Origin: Sporosarcina aquimarina
Lineage (GTDB): Bacteria > Bacillota > Bacilli > Bacillales_A > Planococcaceae
Assembly: GCF_023715615.1 (NCBI RefSeq)
Contig: NZ_JAMBOM010000002.1
Span: 124,001-188,000 of the forward strand
Length of the DNA: 64,000 nt
Direction: 5' to 3'
The notes below the pieces were generated by a model. The model had not been told where the DNA came from and searched no databases. It saw only the letters and a program-made list of their open reading frames with translations. A program made the position numbers and the translations under genes. Below are positions 26,527 through 33,539 of the stretch, one piece after another (positions within the stretch are counted from its first letter, which is position 1; each line of letters starts with the position of its first letter).

Positions 26527-27225
26527 GTGAGGTTGAATCAATATATTAGTTCTTCTGGATTCTGTTCCAGAAGACAAGCTGAGCGATTTATTACTGCTGA
26601 GAAAGTTTTAGTGAATGGCGAGATTGCACGTCATGTATGTTTTATTGAAGAGAACGACGTAGTCGAAGTGAACAGTCACAGAATTAAACACACATCCGAA
26701 AAAATCTATTTGAAGTTTAACAAACCAAGCGGGATTACTTGTACAGCCTTACCTACTATTGAAAATAATATTATCGACTATATAGCCTATCCTGAACGTA
26801 TTTTCCCGGTCGGACGTCTAGACAAAGAAACTGAAGGTCTTATTCTATTAACAAATGACGGAAGCATTGTAAATAAGTTAATGAAAGAAGAAAACCATGA
26901 GGAAAAAGAATATCTAGTAACCGTTGATAAAAGGATTACAGAGTCTTTTATAGTCGGTTTATCAAGCGGTGTGGATATTTACAATCCTAGAAAAAAAGAC
27001 ATTTCCAGAACAAGTGCCTGCTCAGTACTTCAGCTTGATGATTATACGTTTCGGATAACACTCTCCCAAGGATTAAATCGACAAATCCGTAGAATGTGCA
27101 GACATTTTCAATATACTGTTAGACACTTAAAGAGAGTTCGAATTAAGCATATTCAGCTCGGATCACTAGAGATCGGCCAATGGCGCTGCTTGACTGAAGA
27201 AGAAATAGCAGATTTACTTAGGTAG
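26527..27225 (+). CDS. Pseudouridine synthase of the RsuA/RluB/RluF family
   Basis: A 232-residue RNA-modifying enzyme. An N-terminal S4 RNA-binding domain (RLNQYISSSGFCSRRQAERF) precedes the synthase domain with the catalytic-loop motif GRLDKETEGLILLTNDG (Asp in GRLD) and the C-terminal GLNRQIRRMCR. Composition is closest to RluF/RluE-type 23S rRNA enzymes; the exact target uridine cannot be told. GTG at 26527 follows AAGGAGCG. Element copies flank it on both sides (26363 and 27244). Confidence 0.88.
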   Translation: MRLNQYISSSGFCSRRQAERFITAEKVLVNGEIARHVCFIEENDVVEVNSHRIKHTSEKIYLKFNKPSGITCTALPTIENNIIDYIAYPERIFPVGRLDKETEGLILLTNDGSIVNKLMKEENHEEKEYLVTVDKRITESFIVGLSSGVDIYNPRKKDISRTSACSVLQLDDYTFRITLSQGLNRQIRRMCRHFQYTVRHLKRVRIKHIQLGSLEIGQWRCLTEEEIADLLR

Positions 27226-27243
27226 CCATTGCATTTTAGTATC

Positions 27244-27309
27244 AGGTGCCTGCGCAAGAAACTTTCATGTTTGTTTAAACATTCATGATTGTTCCGTGCA
27301 CAAGCACCT
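27244..27309 (+). repeat. 65-66 nt palindromic element, copy 6
   Basis: AGGTGCCTGCGC to GTGCACAAGCACCT, centre ATGTTTGTTTAAACATTCAT, then ACTTTT. It starts 18 bases after the pseudouridine synthase stop and borders a coding remnant on its right. Confidence 0.88.
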
Positions 27310-27315
27310 ACTTTT

Positions 27316-27425
27316 AATTAGTTGAACTGATAGAAGATGAATCAGAATAATCGCCGCCTGTATATCACCAACTCGAACACCAATTTGAATACTTCTGGAG
27401 TTGTGTCCTGCACAGCTCTCTTTAG
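27316..27425 (+). pseudogene. Coding remnant cut by element copy 6, paralogue of 22.9 kb
   Basis: VELIEDESE, a stop, then SPPVYHQLEHQFEYFWS. The stretch is nearly identical over its first 18 bases to 22906-22923 and remains similar for about 60 bases. At 22.9 kb more upstream sequence survives; here it is replaced by the palindromic element. Confidence 0.4.
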
Positions 27426-27433
27426 AACACAAA

Positions 27434-27474
27434 AAAACACCGGATCTGTTTTCCATCAACAGATCCGGTGTTTT
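27434..27474. terminator. Strong bidirectional terminator beside tRNA-Arg
   Basis: Perfect 17-bp arms AAAACACCGGATCTGTT (27434-27450) and AACAGATCCGGTGTTTT (27458-27474). It lies 13 bases beyond the 3' end of the minus-strand tRNA and probably ends its transcript. Confidence 0.88.
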
Positions 27475-27486
27475 CACTTTACTTTA

Positions 27487-27560
<74 letters not shown>

Positions 27561-27636
27561 AACTGCGTCAAATTCATAAATGACTTGAACGACAGGTTTT
27601 ATTATATGCAAAAAACGAATAGAAGTCAACAGGTTT

Positions 27637-28140
27637 TTAATTTGTTGTGAAAATAACTTTTTCTACCGCTTCTCCAGTGTCTGGACTGCGGAATGTCACC
27701 TTGAGGGAATCCTCTTGTTCGATGACTGCATATGTTGCCACTCGTCCATCTCTAGGAAGTAATGTACTCCCTGGATTCACGTAGAGCACACCCTCTTGCA
27801 ATTCCGCTCCATATAGGTGCGAGTGACCAAATAACACGACGTTGGCGTTTACTTGCTCTGCAGCGTATTTCAGTTGCATGAGTGATTGTTTTACGCCGTG
27901 TTGGTGACCGTGAACCATTAAGATTTTTAGAGTACCTACTTCAGAAACCACTGATTCAGGAAATGTTGCGTTCCAATCGCAGTTCCCTTGAACGATTTCC
28001 ATTCCTTGCAAGATGTTCGCATCTACCGCCAATTCACTATCCCCACAGTGGAAAAATGCATCTGCATCGGTTTCCCGGTTGCGAATCGCTTGGATTGTCT
28101 CCTGATCACTGTGGGAATCGCTCATTACGATCAATTTCAT
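27637..28140 (-). CDS. ysnB: YfcE/YsnB-type metallophosphoesterase
   Basis: A 167-residue binuclear-metal phosphodiesterase of the MJ0936/YfcE family. Metal-site motifs are SDSHSD near the N-terminus, GDSE, GNCD, and the C-terminal VHGHQHG and FGHSHLYG. It is the last gene of rph-rdgB-ysnB; its ATG overlaps the rdgB stop by four bases (ATGA), which implies translational coupling. The order is that of B. subtilis rph-ysnA-ysnB. Physiological substrate unknown. Confidence 0.92.
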   Translation of the reverse strand: MKLIVMSDSHSDQETIQAIRNRETDADAFFHCGDSELAVDANILQGMEIVQGNCDWNATFPESVVSEVGTLKILMVHGHQHGVKQSLMQLKYAAEQVNANVVLFGHSHLYGAELQEGVLYVNPGSTLLPRDGRVATYAVIEQEDSLKVTFRSPDTGEAVEKVIFTTN

Positions 28141-28751
28141 GCGTTCATCCCCGCCTCGCCAATCAGATTCGGAAGTTCTTTTTCGAATTTACGCATCGCT
28201 ACGCCACGGTGTGAAATCGCTGCTTTTTCAGCTGGCGTCAACTCCGCCATTGCTTTTCCTTCTGAAGGTACGTAGAAAATTGGATCGTACCCGAAGCCAT
28301 TCTCCCCATGACGTTCAAATAGAATTGAGCCATCACAACTTCCAGAAAACGTTTTTGTTTCGATTCCAGGTCCTGCTATCGCTAACACGCAACGGAAGCG
28401 TGCATTCCTAGAGCCTTCAGGAACGTCTTTAAGACCGTTTAGCGCTTTATCGATATTGGCCTCATCATCTTTCGGTTCTCCTGCGTATCGGGCCGAGTAG
28501 ACCCCTGGTTCGCCGTTTAATGCATCAATCTCAAGACCACTGTCATCAGAAATGACCCATTTACCTAGAATCTGCGCAGTTTCCTCTGCTTTAAGAATCG
28601 CATTCTCTTCAAAAGTCGTTCCTGTTTCCTCAACTTCGATCGGCTCTTCCAAATCTTTCAGAGAAATCACTTCAATACCATGAGGTTTGAACAACTCTTC
28701 AAAATCTCTCACTTTTCCTTTATTGTTCGTTGCGACTAAAACTTGTTTCAT
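28137..28751 (-). CDS. rdgB: dITP/XTP pyrophosphatase (RdgB/HAM1)
   Basis: A 204-residue house-cleaning nucleotide pyrophosphatase that removes dITP and XTP before incorporation into nucleic acids. [15 protein letters not shown] at the N-terminus, [30 protein letters not shown] and [10 protein letters not shown] are the family signatures. The start overlaps the rph stop by four bases and its stop overlaps ysnB, so the three are tightly coupled. Confidence 0.95.
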   Translation of the reverse strand: MKQVLVATNNKGKVRDFEELFKPHGIEVISLKDLEEPIEVEETGTTFEENAILKAEETAQILGKWVISDDSGLEIDALNGEPGVYSARYAGEPKDDEANIDKALNGLKDVPEGSRNARFRCVLAIAGPGIETKTFSGSCDGSILFERHGENGFGYDPIFYVPSEGKAMAELTPAEKAAISHRGVAMRKFEKELPNLIGEAGMNA

Positions 28752-29506
28752 TTTGCAGCCTCCTCTTTAGATTCGATCAGGTCACAAATCGAGCCGAGTG
28801 CTAGTTTTTGTAGGTCGATCAATTGTTGGATGCCGTCTTCAGCAAGGTCTAGTAATCCATTCATCTCTTTGCGAGTAAATGTAGATTCTTCTCCTGTACC
28901 TTGTAACTCGACAAACTCCCCTTCGCTAGTCATAACGACGTTCATATCCACTGCTGCCGATGAATCTTCAATGTAATCCAAATCGAGGATAAGCTCGTCT
29001 TGTTCTGATTTCCCAACACTCGTTGCAGCTAAATATTGAGTAATCGGGAACTTTGGTAATTTCTTTTGCTCCACAATGCCTGCAGTTGCTAGCGCCATAG
29101 CAACAAACGCACCTGTAATTGACGCTGTGCGCGTTCCGCCATCCGCTTGGATGACGTCACAATCAATCCAAATCGTCCGCTCACCGAGTGCTTCTAGGTC
29201 AATTACGGCACGTAGCGCTCTTCCGATTAAACGCTGGATTTCCATCGTACGTCCACCAATTTTACCCTTCGTTGCTTCACGTTGTGTACGCTGCCCCGTT
29301 GCTCTTGGAAGCATTGAATATTCTGCAGTAACCCAACCTTTTCCGCTACCACGCAAAAATGGAGGTACCCGGTCTTCAACGGACGCATTACAAATCACCT
29401 TTGTATTCCCAATTGTGATTAGAACTGATCCTTCAGGATGAAGTAAATAATCTTTTTCAATCTGCACATTTCTTAGTGCGTCAACTGCTCGTCCATCATG
29501 TCTCAT
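28748..29506 (-). CDS. rph: Ribonuclease PH
   Basis: A 252-residue phosphorolytic 3'-5' exoribonuclease that trims tRNA 3' ends, forming hexamers. It begins with [13 protein letters not shown] and has the conserved [20 protein letters not shown] and [20 protein letters not shown] blocks, then DADGGTR-like [17 protein letters not shown]. It is the first gene of the three-gene operon; a terminator at 29564-29593 separates it from racE. Its presence immediately upstream of rdgB is the classic Firmicutes order. Confidence 0.95.
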   Translation of the reverse strand: MRHDGRAVDALRNVQIEKDYLLHPEGSVLITIGNTKVICNASVEDRVPPFLRGSGKGWVTAEYSMLPRATGQRTQREATKGKIGGRTMEIQRLIGRALRAVIDLEALGERTIWIDCDVIQADGGTRTASITGAFVAMALATAGIVEQKKLPKFPITQYLAATSVGKSEQDELILDLDYIEDSSAAVDMNVVMTSEGEFVELQGTGEESTFTRKEMNGLLDLAEDGIQQLIDLQKLALGSICDLIESKEEAAK

Positions 29507-29563
29507 TCATATATTCCTTCTTTCTTTTCATCCATCCATCTTATCATAACCATTCAAACCCAC

Positions 29564-29593
29564 GCAAAAACCCGGCAACCAGCACGCCGGGTT
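29564..29593 (-). terminator. Terminator of the racE transcript
   Basis: Minus-strand arms AACCCGGC and GCCGGGTT followed by TTTTTGCG. It separates racE from rph. B. subtilis has gerM in this gap; none is present here. Confidence 0.85.
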
Positions 29594-29617
29594 AATGAAT
29601 GTAATTTCTAGTACACG

Positions 29618-30424
29618 TTAAAGAATTAGCTTCTCCACAACTGGATCCACTATATGTAACCAATCTTTTACGATTAACTCAAAATGATCTGGGTTCCCCG
29701 TCGTGAAGAATGTAGAGCGTTGTTCCGTCGAAGCTTCTCTGTGAAGTTGTAACTCATCCAAAATCCGAATTGCCATATCGGCTGTTGCAGAACCAGAAGT
29801 AATGAGCACTGACCCCGCAGGCAAGTGTTTCTGTATGAAATGGGACAACAACGGAAAATGTGTGCATCCCAAAATCACGGCATCGAAAGTCTCAGAAGAT
29901 AGGGGTGCAAGCGTCTTTTCGACGACTCGGTCCGCCTCTTCCAACTTATAAACGCCACGTTCTACGATTGGAACAAATTCAGGACACGCGAGTCCATGAA
30001 CGCATGCATCAGACGACAACGCTAAAATCGCATGGTCATATGCCTGACTCTGCACAGTCCCACTTGTCCCGAGAACAACAATCTGTTTCGTCGCGGATTT
30101 TTCAACCGCTGTCCGTGCACCTGGTTCAATTACACCGATAATCGGAAAGTCGAACAAAGGTTGTACGTGTTCCAACGCAAATGCGGTCGCCGTGTTACAA
30201 GCAATAACGACCATTTTGACGCCAAATTCGTTGAGCGCACTGATTAATTCTTGAGTGAATTTGACGACTTCTTGTGGAGACCGATTGCCATATGGGCAGC
30301 GAGCGTCATCTCCTATGTATAAAAATTGTTCGTTCGGCATCCTCTTCAGGAGCTCGTCCATCACTGTAAGCCCGCCAACTCCTGAGTCAATGATGCCGAT
30401 TGGTAAATCCGATAATTCTTTCAT
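29618..30424 (-). CDS. racE: Glutamate racemase
   Basis: A 268-residue cofactor-independent racemase making D-glutamate for peptidoglycan. Motifs: IGIIDSGVGGLTVMDEL at the N-terminus (catalytic Asp/Ser region), VVIACNTATAFAL with the first catalytic Cys, and ILGCTHFPLLSHFI with the second Cys. It starts one base after the ysmB stop. The position between ysmB and rph matches B. subtilis racE. Confidence 0.95.
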   Translation of the reverse strand: MKELSDLPIGIIDSGVGGLTVMDELLKRMPNEQFLYIGDDARCPYGNRSPQEVVKFTQELISALNEFGVKMVVIACNTATAFALEHVQPLFDFPIIGVIEPGARTAVEKSATKQIVVLGTSGTVQSQAYDHAILALSSDACVHGLACPEFVPIVERGVYKLEEADRVVEKTLAPLSSETFDAVILGCTHFPLLSHFIQKHLPAGSVLITSGSATADMAIRILDELQLHREASTEQRSTFFTTGNPDHFELIVKDWLHIVDPVVEKLIL

Positions 30425-30425
30425 G

Positions 30426-30890
30426 TTATTCTTTGCTCATTTCCACGTGTAGTTTTGATAGTAGTTCTGTAAACGTTGACAATTCTTCTGGATTAAAATC
30501 TTTTACAACATCTTGTAAGTATTCACGTCGTTTATCAATTACTTCTTCGATTACCCGCTCGCCTTCTGCTAGTAAATGAATCCGTACGACACGACGATCT
30601 TTTTCGTCGCGTACTCGTTTTACCAATTCATTCTTTTCCATTCGATCGACTAAATCAGTTGTCGTACTGAATGCTAAAAACATTTTGTTCGACAGATCCC
30701 CAATGGTCATATCTCCATGCTCAAATAGCCATTGGAGTGCGATGAATTGAGGAGGTGTAATGGTATAATTACTTAGTATCTGACGCCCTTGTTCTTTAAT
30801 GATCGCGGCAATGTAACGCAAATCCTTCTCCATATGATGAATTTCTTCAAGATTCGCTATGACTTTTTTTGTCAATGATACCAGCTCCAA
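30426..30890 (-). CDS. ysmB: MarR-family transcriptional regulator (YsmB)
   Basis: A 154-residue winged-helix regulator. The DNA-binding domain spans about 50-115 (LQWLFEHGDMTIGDLSNKMF, TTDLVDRMEKNELVKRVRDE, DRRVVRIHLLAEG), flanked by dimerisation helices. It is directly upstream of racE. Its ligand and targets are unknown; the conserved position suggests it is an old member of this gerE-racE neighbourhood. Confidence 0.88.
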   Translation of the reverse strand: MELVSLTKKVIANLEEIHHMEKDLRYIAAIIKEQGRQILSNYTITPPQFIALQWLFEHGDMTIGDLSNKMFLAFSTTTDLVDRMEKNELVKRVRDEKDRRVVRIHLLAEGERVIEEVIDKRREYLQDVVKDFNPEELSTFTELLSKLHVEMSKE

Positions 30891-31051
30891 ATCATGATTT
30901 TGCTTATCATTTTCCTCTTAAATCTAAAAAAATGCAATACATAACTAATCAACGGATATGCCAATGCGCCACTTAGGAGTCATCATTCCACGGGATTGAC
31001 ACATTTTAAAGACGCAAAAAAGTCAAAGACCAATCATTCATCACCTTCTTA

Positions 31052-31441
31052 TTATACTTCCTTCACAACCGTTCTTGCATAGGAATCATGTGGTAATATT
31101 TCCCCGCCACTTTTTTCAAACTCTTGGCGGTTCCCCATGAACTGGAACGCATTGAACGTATCACGATAAAACATTCTTTTCATAATCTGCTTGTTGTTCA
31201 AAACTGACCCATCTTTACTTTCCAATCGCAACCCCATTTTCTTGTAGCCGATTGTTTGTCCACTTCTAAATAGTTGAACACATTCGAGAGTACTATAGAC
31301 AACTGTTGGCGTCACGAGAGCATGAATTGCTTCATTCTTCACCTTTTTTCGGAGAAAAAATTCAGCCGCCCCTACTACTGCAGTCGATATCGCCAAGTGA
31401 ATGAAGTATGCCTTGGTCCGTTTTTTAGTAATCGATTTCAA
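31052..31441 (-). CDS. RDD-family small membrane protein
   Basis: A 129-residue protein with two hydrophobic helices (AYFIHLAISTAVVGAAEFFL and AIHALVTPTVVYSTLECVQL) and the RDD-like signature SGQTIGYKKMGLRLESKDGS. RDD proteins are poorly understood and some affect ion or stress tolerance. It lies between gerE and ysmB, where B. subtilis has no gene, so it is an insertion relative to that order. Confidence 0.7.
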   Translation of the reverse strand: MKSITKKRTKAYFIHLAISTAVVGAAEFFLRKKVKNEAIHALVTPTVVYSTLECVQLFRSGQTIGYKKMGLRLESKDGSVLNNKQIMKRMFYRDTFNAFQFMGNRQEFEKSGGEILPHDSYARTVVKEV

Positions 31442-31549
31442 CGCCTATTCCTCCTTTTAATTGAGCTCATAAAAAATAACAATATAAATTCAGTTTAGCA
31501 CACACAATTTGATCTTACCGCTTTACAAATAACAATACGATTGACAGAC

Positions 31550-31585
31550 AAAGAAAAAAAGGTTGCAAAACTCTCTGCAACCTTT
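31550..31585 (-). terminator. Terminator of gerE
   Basis: Minus-strand arms AAAGGTTGCA and TGCAACCTTT followed by TTTTCTTTG, 17 bases beyond the gerE stop. Confidence 0.85.
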
Positions 31586-31602
31586 CTAATAGCGTTCAGA
31601 TA

Positions 31603-31827
31603 CTAATTCAAACTGAGCTCGCCGAGTCTAAGCAATTCTATCATCGCTTGTGCTCGACCAGAAACGCCGAGCTTTTGAATTGTATTTGAAATGTGATTGC
31701 GGACAGTTTTTTCACTGATTCCAAGCTTTCCCGCAATTTCTTTCGTTGTATGATCGGCAATGAGCAATGTGAAAATTTCACGTTCCCTACCCGTGAGAAC
31801 AGATCGGTTGTTTAACTCCTCCATCAA
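31603..31827 (-). CDS. gerE: GerE, late sporulation LuxR-type regulator
   Basis: A 74-residue stand-alone LuxR-type helix-turn-helix protein, the last regulator of the mother-cell line, switching spore-coat genes under sigma K. LTGREREIFTLLIADHTTKE, IAGKLGISEKTVRNHISNTI and QKLGVSGRAQAMIELLRLGE match B. subtilis GerE through the whole length. Start: TTG at 31827 (AGGAGG eight bases upstream) or the adjacent ATG at 31824. This gene shows that the organism forms spores. Confidence 0.95.
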   Translation of the reverse strand: MMEELNNRSVLTGREREIFTLLIADHTTKEIAGKLGISEKTVRNHISNTIQKLGVSGRAQAMIELLRLGELSLN

Positions 31828-31889
31828 GACGCGCCCCTCCTATTCGGTTTCCCTTTACAGTATTCCAAATAGGGAGAGGCTGTGCCGGC

Positions 31890-32345
31890 TTAATTCCTAG
31901 TTCTTTCGTAGAACAAATCCTTTTCTTCTTCTGTCCAAGCAACTCCCGAGCCTGTCTTCTTCGAGATTTGCACCATCGCACCACGTCCGGTGAATACGAC
32001 GTCGCCTTCCGCATTCTTCGCCATATAATGAATATCGACGGAACTGTTCCCAATCGAATCCGCTTTCACATACACATCAATTGATTCATCAAAAAACACT
32101 TGCTTCATATAATCACACTGCAGATCCGCCACAACAGGTATGCGTTCTCCTTTTGGATCGAGCCAATCATTCATCAATCCTAAACTTTTTAAGTAATCAA
32201 TCCGCGCTTGTTCAAAATAAGCAAACGTCACCGTATTATTCAGATGCCCAAACATATCCGTCTCAGAAAATCGCACTCGCATCCGCGCCGAAAACCGAAA
32301 CCCCTCTTCCCACTCCTCAAAATTCTTTATATAGCTCTGCTTCAT
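31890..32345 (-). CDS. ysmA: YsmA-type acyl-CoA thioesterase
   Basis: A 151-residue hot-dog-fold thioesterase. RVRFSETDMFGHLNNTVTFA, then YFEQARIDYL, is the 4-hydroxybenzoyl-CoA-thioesterase-type active-site signature with the catalytic Asp in ETD. GGGGGAG precedes ATG at 32345. A FadR-type operator lies on its promoter, which suggests a role with long-chain acyl-CoA. Position between gerE and sdhB is as in B. subtilis. Confidence 0.9.
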   Translation of the reverse strand: MKQSYIKNFEEWEEGFRFSARMRVRFSETDMFGHLNNTVTFAYFEQARIDYLKSLGLMNDWLDPKGERIPVVADLQCDYMKQVFFDESIDVYVKADSIGNSSVDIHYMAKNAEGDVVFTGRGAMVQISKKTGSGVAWTEEEKDLFYERTRN

Positions 32346-32369
32346 ACTATTCTCCCCCAGTCGATAAAG

Positions 32370-32387
32370 TGAATGACCATTCATTCT
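32370..32387. promoter_or_regulatory. FadR-type operator on the ysmA promoter
   Basis: TGAATGACCATTCATTCT, one mismatch from the TGAATGA-N4-TCATTCA dyad bound by Bacillus FadR. The minus-strand -10 TATAAT is at 32391-32396, so the dyad covers the transcription start, 25 bases before the ysmA ATG. Confidence 0.75.
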
Positions 32388-32473
32388 CCCATTATATCAA
32401 ACAACTCAGACAATAAGTAGTGATTCTGCTTTGAACATTTTTTTGGAATGTAGACACCGTCTTCCACTACTAG

Positions 32474-32607
32474 CCGTTGATTGTAGTGGAAGACGGCGAC
32501 TCCGGAGGGATCAGCACGATGGGGAGACCCTGGAGGGAGCGGAGCGACTGAAGCGGCTCACCATCCGTGCCCCTCGGAACGCGTCCGTCTGAAACGAATA
32601 TCAACAC
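32474..32607 (+). repeat. GC-rich ~130 nt structured element, copy 1
   Basis: Bounded by GTTGATT (32476) and ATCAAC (32600-32605). Internal blocks CGACTCCGGAGGGAT, GGAGCGACTGA and CCCCTCGGAACGCGTCCG recur in copy 2 at 42449-42577 on the other strand. In addition, a perfect 14-bp inverted repeat (CCGTCTTCCACTAC, 32457-32470, with its complement at 32483-32496) forms a hairpin at its left end. Elements of this look are scattered in many Bacillaceae genomes to my knowledge; function unknown. Confidence 0.75.
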
Positions 32608-32629
32608 CGTCCAAGAATTCATTCCAACA

Positions 32630-32665
32630 AAAAGCCCAGAAAATCAGCTCTCGCTGACTTTCCGG
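32630..32665 (-). terminator. Terminator of the sdhCAB operon
   Basis: A 13-bp minus-strand stem (CCGGAAAGTCAGC with GCTGATTTTCTGG, G-U pairs allowed) around GAGA, followed by GCTTTTTG, 18 bases after the sdhB stop. Confidence 0.8.
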
Positions 32666-32683
32666 ACAATCTTCAAGTAGACA

Positions 32684-33484
32684 TCAGTCTACCATATGGT
32701 CACTTCCGAAGAAGTTCTTAAACATTTGTACAGTCGTCGCACGGTTCATCGCCGCAATAGAAGTTGTCAAAGGAATTCCCTTCGGACAAGCCACTACACA
32801 GTTCTGTGAGTTTCCGCACTCCCCAAGACCGCCATCTGTCATCAACGCTGACAAACGCTCATCCTTGTTCTGTGCACCCGTTGGATGTGTATTGAACAAA
32901 CGAACTTGTGAGATCGCAAATGGTCCCATGAAGTTTGTTTGATCGTTAACATTCGGGCATGCCTCTAGACACACACCACATGTCATACACTTCGAAAGCT
33001 CATATGCCCATTGGCGTTTTCGCTCAGGCATACGTGGTCCCTCGCCAAGATCATACGTGCCATCAATCGGAATCCATGCTTTGATTTTCTTAAGAGAATC
33101 GAACATGCCTTCACGATCGACAACCAAGTCACGAACGACTGGGAATGTACGCATCGGCTCTAATTTAATCGGCTGTGTTAACTGATCAACCAACGCTGTA
33201 CACGACTGGCGTGGACGTCCGTTGATGACCATTGAACATGCTCCACAAACTTCTTCCAGACAGTTCATGTCCCAGTTGATAGGCGTTGTTTTTTCACCTT
33301 TAGCGTTCACTGGGTTACGTCGGATTTCCATCAAAGCAGAAATGACGTTCATGTTGGCTTTATATGGGACTTCGAAAGATTCCATGTACGGCGCAGATTC
33401 AGGTGTATCCTGCCGCTGGATTTCGAACATTACAGTTTTAGCGGGAGCTGTCTGTTCTTGAACAGCTGTTTGGTGTTCACTCAT
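32684..33484 (-). CDS. sdhB: Succinate dehydrogenase iron-sulfur subunit
   Basis: A 266-residue subunit carrying electrons from FAD to menaquinone in respiratory complex II. The three cluster-binding regions are visible: the [2Fe-2S] ferredoxin-type region with CLEEVCGACSMVINGRPRQS and a further Cys, then CMTCGVCLEACP and CGNSQNCVVACPKGIP for the [4Fe-4S] and [3Fe-4S] clusters. The extra N-terminal ~15 residues (SEHQTAVQEQTAPAK) are longer than in B. subtilis. It is the third gene of sdhCAB. Confidence 0.96.
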   Translation of the reverse strand: MSEHQTAVQEQTAPAKTVMFEIQRQDTPESAPYMESFEVPYKANMNVISALMEIRRNPVNAKGEKTTPINWDMNCLEEVCGACSMVINGRPRQSCTALVDQLTQPIKLEPMRTFPVVRDLVVDREGMFDSLKKIKAWIPIDGTYDLGEGPRMPERKRQWAYELSKCMTCGVCLEACPNVNDQTNFMGPFAISQVRLFNTHPTGAQNKDERLSALMTDGGLGECGNSQNCVVACPKGIPLTTSIAAMNRATTVQMFKNFFGSDHMVD

Positions 33485-33539
33485 TTCCGTCAGTCTCCTT
33501 TCGATGCGAAATTATCGTCTTACTCGAGTCGCGTCAAGT

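Noticed and set aside
1-27300. Prophage or integrative element
   Set aside because: Despite ArdA and decayed genes, I find no integrase, terminase, capsid, relaxase or att-like direct repeats at the tRNA-Arg gene.
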